Assembly (NCBI RefSeq): GCF_028595265.1
Contig: NZ_JAQQXP010000001.1
Location: 1,240,001 to 1,304,000, forward strand
Length of the DNA: 64,000 bases
DNA from: Alteromonas gilva
Lineage (GTDB): Bacteria; Pseudomonadota; Gammaproteobacteria; Enterobacterales; Alteromonadaceae
Direction: 5' to 3'
Part shown: piece after piece, positions 35,652-44,787 of the stretch
Layout of the letters: the number at the start of each line of letters is the position of its first letter
Numbering within the stretch: position 1 is the first letter of the stretch
Notes under the pieces: model-generated
What the model was told of the DNA's origin: nothing
The model's input: the letters and a program-made list of their open reading frames with translations, nothing else
The model's database searches: none
Translations under genes and position numbers: made by a program

Positions 35652-37748
35652 ATGTCATGTGGTTTCAGGCGCTGGTGGCTTGTGATTTCCTTGTCGATAT
35701 TCATGGCGTCACCCGCCTCAGCAGAGCCAAAGCCAGCGAGTGATTTGCCTGAGCAGATAGCAAAAGCACGCAGCGCCGGCGATATGCAAGGTGCCGATGA
35801 ACTGGCAACGCGTTTCGTTACCCTTGCACAAGAACAAGGTGATGCCGGTCTTGAGGCGCAGGCCTTATTTCAGCAAGCGCGAAACGCCATGGAACGCAAC
35901 CGCTATAGTGACGCGCAGAGCAAACTGGCGCAGGCAATTGAGCTGTATCAGAGTGTTAATGACCAAAAGGGCTTAGGGCAGGCATATCGCCAAATGGGGT
36001 TAACCTATCGCTATCAGTCAAACTACTCCATGGCATTGCAATACGTGTACTTGTCGATGCAGATTTTTCAGCAGTTAGACGACTTAGACGCCATCAGTTC
36101 GGCGCATAACAGCATTGGCGTTATACTGGAAAAAATGGGCTATTACGAAGAAGCGCTGCAGGCCCACCAGAAAGCGTTGGAGCTGAATACACAACTCAAT
36201 GATATGCCTGGGGTTGCCAGCGCGCTGTATAATATTGGCGACCTGCGCCGGGTGATGGGCGATCTGGATACGGCACTAATTTACTTTGAGGATGCCCTGC
36301 AACTGGATATTGCGTCAGGCGATCAAAAAAATATCGCTTACAGCCACAACAAAATAGGGTATTTACTCAATACCATGGGGCAACACGAGCGGGCGCGTAC
36401 CCACATTCTCAAAGCGTTGGAACTGTTTCGTAAAATTCAAACGCCACGAGATACCGACTGGGCCTTATCGTCGCTCGCTCAATTAGAAATGGACAGTGGT
36501 AACCTTGAGGCCGCCAAAACGTTAATTGATGGCGTGATTGAGCGCGCAATCGAACACAACTATCGCAGTTTGTTGGTTGACGCCTATGAGGTTGCCGCCG
36601 AGCTTGATTACCGGCAAAAAAACTACCCCTCCGCTTTGACTTATATTGCCGCCGGGCTTGAGCAAGCCAAACAAAATAAAGAGCTTGCCCATGAGTCAGA
36701 CTTTGAAGCCCTGCGAGTTAAAGTACATTTAGCCAACAACTCGTTGCAGCAGGCGTTTGAGGCGTTACAAAGACAAAAGCAGCTCGACGATCAGCGTTTA
36801 AATGACGTGCGTGTTGAGGGCATTGCTAAAGTGCAAGCTCAGGCAGAATTTGTGCGACGAGCCCATCAAATCGAATTACTCGAAAAAGAGCAGGCACTGG
36901 AGCATACGTCACGCATTTTATGGATGACCGCTGCAATTGCGGTGATCTGTGTATTGTTGCTGGTTTTGTTACTCTACGGCCGTTTTATGCAGCGTCAGGT
37001 TAATCGTCAGCTTGAGCAAAAAGTCGCGCAGCGCACCCAGGAACTGGAGGTTAAAAACCAGCAGCTCTCAGCAGCGTATCGTGAAGTCGAAGCCATCAGT
37101 CTTACCGATAAGCTTACCGGTTTGCATAACCGCCGCTTTTTAGAAAACCATGTAGAACCAGATTTAGAAAGAGCCCTGCGACTTTATTACGACTGGCATA
37201 GCGGTAAAACAGGTAAGCCGACCGAAGCAGATATTGCCTTGTTTATTATCGATTTGGACGACTTTAAAGAGGTAAACGACTCCTATGGGCACAACGTCGG
37301 CGATACCATACTCACACAGCTTGCCCAACGTATGAGTCAGGTGTTTCGTCAGTCTGATTATTTAGTGCGTTGGGGGGGCGAGGAGTTTGTTGCCGTGGCG
37401 CGCTTTATCAACAGAGAAGAAGCTGCGCTACTGGCGCAAAGAATGCTGGAGATAATTAATAAGCAAGAATTCATGATTTGCGCCAGCGACACGCTCAGAC
37501 AAACCTGCTCTATTGGCTATGTGTGTTTTCCGCCGGTCCTCCAGGCCAATAGTAATCAGATCAGTTTAAAGTCGCTGATGGCAGTGGCTGACAGTTGTCT
37601 TTATGCTGCCAAATCGGCCGGTAAAAACGCCTGGGTCGGTGTTGAGTCTGCCCATGATCCTATTTTATTTAATGATGATGCTACGCTGTCGGGGATAGAT
37701 AACTTGCTTCAGAACGATAAGGTGATTATTCGCCGCTCTTGTGGGTAG
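35652..37748 (+). CDS. TPR-containing membrane diguanylate cyclase (GGDEF)
   Basis: This is a 698-residue protein. A signal peptide (residues 1-24, ending SPASAEP) is followed by about six periplasmic TPR repeats (about 30-390; YYEEALQAHQKALELN is typical), a membrane helix (421-442), a short coiled coil (about 448-480) and a GGDEF domain beginning DKLTGLHNRR at 486. The active-site loop is GGEEF at 575-579, so cyclase activity is expected (2 GTP to cyclic di-GMP). The inhibitory I-site RxxD is present as RQSD at 566-569, five residues before the active motif, so feedback inhibition is likely. The periplasmic TPR sensor implies protein- or peptide-mediated input. It is the only c-di-GMP gene here. 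Confidence 0.92.
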   Translation: MSCGFRRWWLVISLSIFMASPASAEPKPASDLPEQIAKARSAGDMQGADELATRFVTLAQEQGDAGLEAQALFQQARNAMERNRYSDAQSKLAQAIELYQSVNDQKGLGQAYRQMGLTYRYQSNYSMALQYVYLSMQIFQQLDDLDAISSAHNSIGVILEKMGYYEEALQAHQKALELNTQLNDMPGVASALYNIGDLRRVMGDLDTALIYFEDALQLDIASGDQKNIAYSHNKIGYLLNTMGQHERARTHILKALELFRKIQTPRDTDWALSSLAQLEMDSGNLEAAKTLIDGVIERAIEHNYRSLLVDAYEVAAELDYRQKNYPSALTYIAAGLEQAKQNKELAHESDFEALRVKVHLANNSLQQAFEALQRQKQLDDQRLNDVRVEGIAKVQAQAEFVRRAHQIELLEKEQALEHTSRILWMTAAIAVICVLLLVLLLYGRFMQRQVNRQLEQKVAQRTQELEVKNQQLSAAYREVEAISLTDKLTGLHNRRFLENHVEPDLERALRLYYDWHSGKTGKPTEADIALFIIDLDDFKEVNDSYGHNVGDTILTQLAQRMSQVFRQSDYLVRWGGEEFVAVARFINREEAALLAQRMLEIINKQEFMICASDTLRQTCSIGYVCFPPVLQANSNQISLKSLMAVADSCLYAAKSAGKNAWVGVESAHDPILFNDDATLSGIDNLLQNDKVIIRRSCG

Positions 37749-37882
37749 TCGGCAATAATCGCTGTCGCTGTGCGTTATCAGCATGCTGTTCGGAGAGAGT
37801 GGAGCTGTTCGGAAGTTCAGTTTAAGGTTTTTGCTATTTTTGGCATGCTGAGAGCCTGACAAATTAAAAAGTCGCCAAACCA

Positions 37883-38065
37883 GTGACAAATTTCAGTGAA
37901 CATAAACCAGACGCCGGGAGCGGAGCAAATCCTTCGCTGGTATTTATCGGTGGTGCATTGGTTGGCGGTTTAATTTATGACGGCGTTAAGGCAGCCTACC
38001 AACACCTCAAAAATGCAGAACCACGCGAATCTACCGGCGGTAATATGCAGCGTGGCAGACGTTAA
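37883..38065 (+). CDS. small protein with one membrane segment, unknown
   Basis: This is a 60-residue frame whose only possible start is GTG at 37883, with no clear ribosome site. It holds one hydrophobic glycine-rich segment (LVFIGGALVGGLIYDGV, about 19-35) and a basic end (MQRGRR). It is followed after two bases by the next small gene, which argues for a translated pair. No family is recognised. Confidence 0.45.
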   Translation: MTNFSEHKPDAGSGANPSLVFIGGALVGGLIYDGVKAAYQHLKNAEPRESTGGNMQRGRR

Positions 38066-38067
38066 GT

Positions 38068-38472
38068 GTGTCACAATCTTGGGCGGGCGCGGGAGGTAAG
38101 CAGCCATACACAAGTGCCTTTGCACTCCCAATAGGGGGTTGTAGTGTACTGCTATGTATTGCTATTGAGTTGCTGTATCGCCCTTACATTTACCGTGAGC
38201 ACCTTCAGGACTTTGGCATCGCTGACTCTGGCGTAAGTTTTTTTAGTACCATTGCGGCGTACTTTGTTTTGTCACTGTATGAAAAAACGTCGAGGCATCT
38301 GCTGGCAGCGCTGTATGTGACCATTGGTGCCTGTTTGTATGAGCTTCTCCAACTCTTAACGGGGCTCGGCGTTTTCAGCGTGTCTGATCTGATTGCGTGC
38401 ATGCTTGGCGGCTTTGCAGTAGCTGCCTATATCTGTATTGAGCGCCGTTACCGCCGGTGTATTACCCCCTAA
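38068..38472 (+). CDS. VanZ-like small integral membrane protein
   Basis: This is a 134-residue protein from a GTG start. It has four hydrophobic segments (about 18-36, 54-70, 79-97 and 105-124), with the pattern RPYIYREHLQDFGIADSGVS and later YELLQLLTGLGVFSVSDLIA. The YELLQ..G.....DLIA spacing recalls VanZ-family proteins (Y-E-x-x-Q and D-x-x-A), of mostly unknown function; the match is modest. It lies two bases after the 60-residue gene, suggesting coupling, and converges with the RecQ-like gene. Confidence 0.6.
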   Translation: MSQSWAGAGGKQPYTSAFALPIGGCSVLLCIAIELLYRPYIYREHLQDFGIADSGVSFFSTIAAYFVLSLYEKTSRHLLAALYVTIGACLYELLQLLTGLGVFSVSDLIACMLGGFAVAAYICIERRYRRCITP

Positions 38473-38540
38473 CCCAATGCCTACTTAAACGCCCGTGGGA
38501 GGTGTAATGACTGGCTTTGCCTCGTGCGCCAGGTAAGGCG

Positions 38541-40520
38541 CTAACTCTGCGCCGGCATTAATGATTTCACCATGGCTTTTACGTCGGCATAGCGACAGTG
38601 TTCGCAGCTTCCATAACCGGTGACTTGCTTTATTTTGAGTCGCGCAAACAGAGGCATGGCCATTGCGGTTAAAAAACGGCAATACATCGACTCAGTGAGT
38701 GGCCCGTCATACTTATCTTTCAGATGCGCGTTTAGCGCCTTCATTGCGGTTGAAACCCCGTTGCTATCGGGCATCGGGATCGGGCTGGAATAGCTAAGTC
38801 TGGCGACTTTGCCCTGGCAAACGCTGCAATGGCCGCATTGTTGTGGCGCTTGCGTATCATCAAAATAGGCCGATAAATTAAAGTTTAAACAGCTATCCAG
38901 CTCAAAAAAGCGGACCAGAGCAGCAATACGCTTTACTTCTTTGTGCTCGTTATCGGCAAAATACCGGGCCAGTGTTTGCGGGAGGTCCGGCGCGCGTAGC
39001 GCTGGTGGGTTAACCTCGTATACGTCGGTCATTAACCGGGTGACTACTTCAATGTGCTGCTGGGCGTGTAAATACTCCAGTGCTTTTAACACTCGGGCGC
39101 GCTCTGCGCCGTAGTGCTCAAAAATGCTGTCAAAATTTACCTGACCCCAGGTTTTTTTCATGTCGGTATGGGTAAATACCGCGTTGAGAAAATCCCTGCG
39201 CTCTGCAGAAAACTGGCCTAAGATAGCCGTTTTATCCGTAATAAAGCGGTATTTGTATTCGGCAAAATACGAAAATAGCGGGCGTATTACCCTGGCTAAT
39301 TCCAATTGCACCAATAGGGTTTTTAACGGTAGCTGACGAATATTACTTAAGGTTGATAAGCTATTGAGTTGGGTTTCCCACCTGTAAGGACTGGTATCTG
39401 CGTTATCTGCACTGTGAGAGGCAATATCGCTAAGTACCTTTTGAATCGAGGGCAGGTCAGGGGTGTCGCCGTAAACAAAATTCTCAATGGTCACCAGGCC
39501 ATCCAGGTTGGCTAACACCGTACAGTTAGCGGGCTCACCATCACGGCCGCCACGACCTATTTCCTGGCTGTAATTTTCAATGGATTTGGGCAAATCGTAA
39601 TGCACCACAAAACGAATATCCGATTTGTCGATGCCCATGCCAAAAGCAATGGTGGCGACCACCACTTGCAGGCGGTTTTGCATAAAGTCTTGCTGAATGG
39701 TTTGCCGTAACTCACCGTCTAACCCGGCATGATAGGCACTGGCGGCAAAACCGTTTTGTTGTAAGTAACGCGCCACTTGTTCAGCGGTGTGCTGCAACGT
39801 AACGTACACAATACCAGCGCCCGATTGCGCGGATAATGTTTGCAACAGCGCCTGATTTTTTTGCGCCTCGCTGACCGGCAGAACGTTAAGGTTTAAATTA
39901 GGCCGGTAAAAACCGGTTTGCACTATATCCTCGTCGGCTATGGCAAAGCGGCGTGCCATGTCCTGTTTCACTTGTTTGGTCGCTGTGGCGGTTAACAGCA
40001 GCACTAAAGGAATGTTTAAGTCTTGCTGATAAGCGGGTAGTTTTAAGTAATCGGGCCGAAAGTTGTGTCCCCACTCAGATATACAGTGGGCCTCGTCTAT
40101 TACCAGCATGGAAACTTCAACTGAGGCGATAAACTGTCTGAAACGCTCGTTTTTAAACCGCTCTACCGACACCATCAAAATTTTGCACTGTCCCGAACGT
40201 ATATCGCTCATAACCTGCTTGTTTTGCTCGGGCGTTAGCGTTGAGTCGATGCTGGCAGCCGCGATGCCTTTGCTATGTAAAAAAGCGAGCTGATCTTTCA
40301 TTAAGGCTAACAGTGGTGACACAACCAGGGTTAAATGGGGCAATTGGGTTGCCACAAACTGGTAACACAACGACTTGCCCGAACCTGTGGGGAATATGGC
40401 CAGTGCAGAACGCTGATTTAATAAGCTATCGACAACCTCTTGCTGACCGGTACGAAAAGACGAAAACCCAAACAAGCTGTGTAATGTCGACGTGTGCTGT
40501 GATGTCATTGGCGTATTCAT
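38541..40520 (-). CDS. RecQ-family ATP-dependent DNA helicase
   Basis: This is a 659-residue superfamily-2 helicase. Walker A is FPTGSGKS (43-50), motif II DEAH (142-145) with the RecQ loop CISEWGHNFRPDY, motif III LTATATK and motif VI QEIGRGGRDGEP (319-330). The zinc-binding site of the RecQ C-terminal domain is complete: Cys544, Cys562, Cys565 and Cys568 (CGHCSVC). A second C..C pair near the C-terminus (GSCEHC) and the lack of a recognisable HRDC domain separate it from E. coli RecQ. It likely belongs to a second RecQ subfamily acting in repair of damaged forks. The annotated ATG has AGGGA directly before it; the ATG four codons later is an alternative. Confidence 0.93.
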   Translation of the reverse strand: MNTPMTSQHTSTLHSLFGFSSFRTGQQEVVDSLLNQRSALAIFPTGSGKSLCYQFVATQLPHLTLVVSPLLALMKDQLAFLHSKGIAAASIDSTLTPEQNKQVMSDIRSGQCKILMVSVERFKNERFRQFIASVEVSMLVIDEAHCISEWGHNFRPDYLKLPAYQQDLNIPLVLLLTATATKQVKQDMARRFAIADEDIVQTGFYRPNLNLNVLPVSEAQKNQALLQTLSAQSGAGIVYVTLQHTAEQVARYLQQNGFAASAYHAGLDGELRQTIQQDFMQNRLQVVVATIAFGMGIDKSDIRFVVHYDLPKSIENYSQEIGRGGRDGEPANCTVLANLDGLVTIENFVYGDTPDLPSIQKVLSDIASHSADNADTSPYRWETQLNSLSTLSNIRQLPLKTLLVQLELARVIRPLFSYFAEYKYRFITDKTAILGQFSAERRDFLNAVFTHTDMKKTWGQVNFDSIFEHYGAERARVLKALEYLHAQQHIEVVTRLMTDVYEVNPPALRAPDLPQTLARYFADNEHKEVKRIAALVRFFELDSCLNFNLSAYFDDTQAPQQCGHCSVCQGKVARLSYSSPIPMPDSNGVSTAMKALNAHLKDKYDGPLTESMYCRFLTAMAMPLFARLKIKQVTGYGSCEHCRYADVKAMVKSLMPAQS

Positions 40521-41039
40521 TCCCTGGCAATGAGCTTTAAGGCGCCGGTAATAACCCTGGTGCGCCCTGATAGGTAGCTCTTACAGATGGCTGGTAAACA
40601 TAAAAATGCGGTGCCTGCCGGCACTGGTTACGTAGTGTCGCTGGCGATTGGTGTCACCGCGGATATCGTATCAAACCGGCGGTGAAGCGAAACTGATCTT
40701 ATGCGTTGTTTGCATTCTACCATTAAGCACCTTCCTACACAGGTACTTATGCAAGCGCCTTCACACACGTGTATCACGCCCTCTGTTACGCTGTTGACTT
40801 ATACTTTCACGGCCTCATAGCGGCAGTGAAAGGGCTTCCAAAATGAATGCATGATTAAAGTTCATGAATTAATGCAAATAAGTCATTTTTGTTCATGTGA
40901 ATGTTCGCGTATAACTCTTCCTGTGCTCATAACCGTGGTTAAGGCAACAGTTTGCCTGGTCAGGCTGAGGCTTAAAAAAACCAGTAAGAGTAGGGCACAC
41001 ATCCCGGTTTTATCTCACAAAATAGAATGCGAAAACACC
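40521..41039. promoter_or_regulatory. 519-base upstream region of mesX with a structured leader
   Basis: A good -35 (TTGACT, 40794-40799) has only a poor -10 near CATAGC. Palindromes TTCATGAA (40861-40868) and TTCATGTGAA (40892-40901) follow and could bind a regulator. Closer to the gene come a hairpin AGGCAA-CAGT-TTGCCT (40942-40957) and a second structure with arms AAAACC (40977-40982) and GGTTTT (41006-41011) enclosing GGG/CCC. For methionine genes a riboswitch, attenuator or MetR/MetJ control is expected, but no known riboswitch consensus was recognised. Confidence 0.4.
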
Positions 41040-42017
41040 ATGAATAAAGACGTTACATTTACGATTAAGAGCGTTTGTTTTGATGAAAATTACTATCCAT
41101 CAGACAATACCCGCATTACCACTAACTTTGCCAACCTGGCCAGAGGAGAGATGCGTCGCGAGAACCTGCGTAATACCTTAAAAATGGTGAATAACCGATT
41201 TAATGCCCTGGCGCACTGGGATAATGTTCACGGTGATCGCTATGAGGTGGAACTGGAAATTATTTCAGTGGAAATCGATGTGGCAGGCAACGGTGAGTCG
41301 TTTCCTACTATCGAAGTGCTGAAAACGAATATTTTTGACCGCAAAACCGGTAAGCGCATTGCTGGTATTGTGGGCAATAACTTTTCGTCCTATGTGCGCG
41401 ATTACGATTTTAGCGTGGTGTTGCCAGCGCATAATAAAAACCAGTCACAATTTAGCATCCCGGATACCTTTGGTGAGCTCCACGGCAAAATTTTTAAGCA
41501 TTTCGTGAATTCTGAAGTGTATAAGACGCATTTTGAAAAACCGCCGGTGATCTGTCTGAGCGTGTCAGAAAACAAAATTTATCATCGTACCGAAAACCAG
41601 CACCCGATTCTGGGGGTGGAATATCAGCCCAATGAATCGTCGCTAACCGAGCAGTATTTTCAAAAGATGGGTCTGCAAGTGCGTTATTTTATGCCGCCTA
41701 ACAGCGTGGCTCCGCTGGCGTTTTATTTCTTTGGCGATCTGCTCAATGATTACACGCATCTTGAACTCATTAGCACTATCAGCACCATGGAAACGTTCCA
41801 AAAAATTTACCGGCCGGAAATTTATAATGCCAATGCACCAGCGGGAAAGCGTTATCAACCTAATTTAAAACACCCGGATCATTCTCTTACACAAATACAG
41901 TACGACCGTGAGGAGCGCAGTCATTTGGCGGTTAAGCAAGGTAAATTTGTTGAAGAACACTTTATTAAACCGTACCAAACCACCCTTGAGCAGTGGTCTG
42001 CCAGCCGTACATTGTAA
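41040..42017 (+). CDS. mesX: MesX, DUF1852 partner of the MesD methionine synthase
   Basis: This is a 325-residue protein from the ATG at 41040, the length usual for DUF1852. The frame is open for 63 codons further upstream, but that part is not conserved and has no start with a ribosome site. Conserved-looking stretches include TTNFANLARGEMRRENLRNT, YQPNESSLTEQYF and YDREERSHLAVKQGKF. DUF1852 proteins are encoded next to a MetE-like core enzyme; the pair MesD-MesX was shown by others to make methionine in a folate-independent, oxygen-dependent way. The role of MesX (possibly an oxygen-using partner) and the methyl donor are unresolved. The mesD gene follows after 28 bases, so the two are an operon. 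Confidence 0.85.
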   Translation: MNKDVTFTIKSVCFDENYYPSDNTRITTNFANLARGEMRRENLRNTLKMVNNRFNALAHWDNVHGDRYEVELEIISVEIDVAGNGESFPTIEVLKTNIFDRKTGKRIAGIVGNNFSSYVRDYDFSVVLPAHNKNQSQFSIPDTFGELHGKIFKHFVNSEVYKTHFEKPPVICLSVSENKIYHRTENQHPILGVEYQPNESSLTEQYFQKMGLQVRYFMPPNSVAPLAFYFFGDLLNDYTHLELISTISTMETFQKIYRPEIYNANAPAGKRYQPNLKHPDHSLTQIQYDREERSHLAVKQGKFVEEHFIKPYQTTLEQWSASRTL

Positions 42018-42045
42018 TTACACCAACTAAAAAGCATGACTTAAT

Positions 42046-43077
42046 ATGAACACAACTTTGCCTACATCCATCGCCGGTAGCTTGCCTAAACCAGCCTGGC
42101 TTGCCGAACCTGAAACCCTGTGGTCGCCCTGGAAATTAAGCGGTGACGAACTCATAGAGGGCAAACAGGACGCGCTGCGTTTGTCATTACAGGCTCAGCA
42201 ACAGGCCGGTATCGATATCATTAGTGACGGCGAGCAAACCCGCCAGCATTTTGTGACAACCTTTATCGAACACTTAAACGGGGTTGATTTTACCCAGCGC
42301 AAAACGGTTAAAATTCGTAACCGTTACGATGCCAGCGTGCCGGTGGTAGTCGATGCCGTTACCCGGCCCAAATCGGTCTTTGTCGACGATGCCAAATATT
42401 TGCGTCAGCTTACAAAACAGCCGATTAAGTGGGCACTGCCGGGGCCGATGACCATGATCGACACCCTGTACGACGACCACTACAAAAGTCGCGAAAAGCT
42501 GGCCTGGGAATTTGCCAAAATTCTCAACCAGGAAGCCAAAGAACTTGAAGCTGCCGGGGTTGATATCATTCAGTTTGATGAGCCAGCCTTTAATGTGTTT
42601 TTTGACGAGGTGAACGACTGGGGAATTGCTGCACTGGAAAAAGCCGCCGAAGGTCTCAAGTGCGAAACCGCCGTGCACATTTGCTATGGCTACGGCATAA
42701 AAGCCAATACCGACTGGAAAAAGACCCTCGGTGAAGAGTGGCGACAATATGAAGATGTGTTTCCAAAACTGCAACGCTCGGTGATTGATATTGTGTCGCT
42801 GGAGTGTCATAACTCAAAGGTACCCATGGATCTCATTGAGCTCATCCGTGGTAAAAAGGTCATGGTAGGGGCTATTGACGTGGCTTCTCATACTATCGAG
42901 ACCGCTGAAGAAATCGCCGATACCCTGCGTAAAGTATTAAAGTTTGTCGATGCGGATAAGCTGTATCCGTCGACCAACTGCGGTATGGCGCCGTTACCTC
43001 GCCAGGTGGCCGACGCTAAGCTGCGCGCCTTAAGTGCCGGCGCTGCGATATTAAGAAACGAACTGGCAAACCAATAA
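42046..43077 (+). CDS. mesD: MesD, folate-independent methionine synthase (MetE C-terminal-like)
   Basis: This is a 343-residue single-domain homologue of the catalytic barrel of MetE, without the MetE N-terminal folate-binding half. The start is PTSIAGSLPKPAWL; FDEPAF lies at 177-182. The zinc ligands of MetE correspond to His211 and Cys213 (VHICYGYG) and Cys312 (TNCGMAPL). The enzyme methylates homocysteine. The adjacent DUF1852 gene and protein size place it in the MesD class, not MetE or the corrinoid-dependent MesA-C classes. The downstream intrinsic terminator ends the operon. Confidence 0.87.
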   Translation: MNTTLPTSIAGSLPKPAWLAEPETLWSPWKLSGDELIEGKQDALRLSLQAQQQAGIDIISDGEQTRQHFVTTFIEHLNGVDFTQRKTVKIRNRYDASVPVVVDAVTRPKSVFVDDAKYLRQLTKQPIKWALPGPMTMIDTLYDDHYKSREKLAWEFAKILNQEAKELEAAGVDIIQFDEPAFNVFFDEVNDWGIAALEKAAEGLKCETAVHICYGYGIKANTDWKKTLGEEWRQYEDVFPKLQRSVIDIVSLECHNSKVPMDLIELIRGKKVMVGAIDVASHTIETAEEIADTLRKVLKFVDADKLYPSTNCGMAPLPRQVADAKLRALSAGAAILRNELANQ

Positions 43078-43120
43078 TGTGAGGGGTATAACGCCCCTTT
43101 CCGGCCAGTGATCTTGCCTG

Positions 43121-43148
43121 ACGCCACCATTATAGTGTGGCGTTTTTT
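43121..43148 (+). terminator. intrinsic terminator of mesX-mesD
   Basis: The stem ACGCCAC / GTGGCGT with a 9-base loop is followed by a run of six T residues (43143-43148), about 43 bases after the mesD stop. Confidence 0.9.
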
Positions 43149-43277
43149 GCGTTAAAGCGCAGCGTAATTTGTGCGCGGTTTTGCAAAAGGCGGTAAGACT
43201 GGCGGCTTGCTATTCAAATCCTTTCCGGCGTATTCGACGTAAGGCTATAGGGTATCAGCAGTAGCAGGCGCTTTTAA

Positions 43278-44627
43278 ATGGCATCATCAACACAGCAGCG
43301 TGACCTGACATCCGGGACCATACTCGGTCAGTTGGTCAGAATGACAGTACCCATGGTGTGGGGAATCGTTGCGGTCATGTCCATTGGCCTGATCGACACC
43401 TACTTTGTTGGGCAACTCGGCACACAGGCGCTGGCGGCACTGGGCTTTGTGTTTCCTGTGATGTTAACCCTGACCAGCCTGGCGATTGGCTTAGGGGCTG
43501 GCGCCGCGTCGGTGATTTCCAGGGTGATTGGCGCCGGCGATCAGCATCAGGTAAAGCGACTGACCACCGACGCCTTGTGTTTGGGGCTGGCGGTGGTAAT
43601 GCTGGCATCCGGGCTTGGCATGCTCACTATCGAGCCGTTATTTTTGCTGCTCGGCGCCAGCCAAGGTCTTATTCCGCTGATTTCATCCTATATGATGGTG
43701 TGGTATCCCAGTATGGTGTTGCTGGTGATTCCGATGCTGGCCAACAGTATTATCAGAGCCAACGGCGACAGTTTTTATCCCAGTGTCATTATGATTATTG
43801 CCGCTGTTATTAATGGGATCCTCGATCCTCTGTTAATACAAGGGCTATGGCTTTTTCCCGAACTCGGATTTGCCGGTGCCGCCTGGGCATCGGTGGGCGC
43901 CAGAAGTTTAACCTTACTGGCATCGCTACTGATTTTAATGTACCGCGAACGCATGCTCAGCTACAGCTTGCCCTCAGCTGCAAGCCTGCTCAGTTCCTGG
44001 GCCAGTATTGCCAGAATAGGTATTCCGGCGGCAGGCGGTAACATGGTTAATCCGGTGGGCGTGGCGATTATCACCGCTGCCATCGCCTTGATTGGTCAGG
44101 AGCAGGTAGCAGGATTTAATGTGGCCTCACGCATGCAGGCGTTTGCTGTGATCCCCATGTTAGCCCTGTCTGCCTCTATCGGGCCTGTTGTGGGGCAGAA
44201 CTGGGGCGCCGATTTAAAACATCGCTCAGCGCAGGCCCTTAAAGCCAGTTTTATCTTTTCACTGTTATGGTCATTGTTGCTGGCAGTGTTGTTCTGGCTG
44301 TTTGCTGCGCCGCTGGCGGGGCTTTTCTCCAGCGACCAGCAGGTGATCACCATTGCCTGTCAGTACCTGCATATTGTGCCATTTAGCCTGGTGGGGTACG
44401 GCTGCGTGATTATTGCCGCAGCGGCGTTTAATGCTATCGACAGGCCCATACCAGCCCTGGTTTACAACCTGCACCGCACGTTTATCTGGCTGGCACCACT
44501 GGCCTGGCTTGCCGCGGCGTTATCAACCGTTGAAGCGGTGTTTTGGTCTGTTGTGTTAGCGAATATTGTCGGTGGCGCGGCCGCTGTAGCACATGCCTGG
44601 CACTTTTTTCGCAAGCACATCGAATAA
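43278..44627 (+). CDS. MATE-family multidrug/metabolite efflux transporter
   Basis: This is a 449-residue inner-membrane protein with about 12 helices in two homologous halves. MATE motifs seen: LIDTYFVGQLGTQALAALGF in helix 1-2, GLGAGAASVISRVIGAGD, the helix-7 region GIPAAGGNMVNP and FNVASRMQAFAVIPMLALSA. MATE proteins export organic cations or metabolites by Na+ or H+ antiport. CAGG lies about 12 bases before the ATG. It stands alone between the mesD terminator and the acetyltransferase gene. The substrate is unknown. Confidence 0.92.
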   Translation: MASSTQQRDLTSGTILGQLVRMTVPMVWGIVAVMSIGLIDTYFVGQLGTQALAALGFVFPVMLTLTSLAIGLGAGAASVISRVIGAGDQHQVKRLTTDALCLGLAVVMLASGLGMLTIEPLFLLLGASQGLIPLISSYMMVWYPSMVLLVIPMLANSIIRANGDSFYPSVIMIIAAVINGILDPLLIQGLWLFPELGFAGAAWASVGARSLTLLASLLILMYRERMLSYSLPSAASLLSSWASIARIGIPAAGGNMVNPVGVAIITAAIALIGQEQVAGFNVASRMQAFAVIPMLALSASIGPVVGQNWGADLKHRSAQALKASFIFSLLWSLLLAVLFWLFAAPLAGLFSSDQQVITIACQYLHIVPFSLVGYGCVIIAAAAFNAIDRPIPALVYNLHRTFIWLAPLAWLAAALSTVEAVFWSVVLANIVGGAAAVAHAWHFFRKHIE

Positions 44628-44787
44628 ACAAGGCTGCGTATCAGCGGGCTTTTTAGTTAAAGGGTGCTAAGTCCAATCGCAGGTAGGGGTTAATATTTGC
44701 AGCAACAGCCTGTACGCTGAGCAGATTAATGAATGCAGCGCATAGCCAGCACAATTGGCGAGCATCAAAACGAACGGAGTGTAAAAA

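Noticed and set aside
40587..40685. 32-codon frame upstream of recQ and mesX
   Set aside because: Short, weak ribosome site and no homologue recognised.
42274..42810. 178-codon frame antisense to mesD
   Set aside because: It lies entirely inside a well-supported gene, has no ribosome site and no recognised motif.
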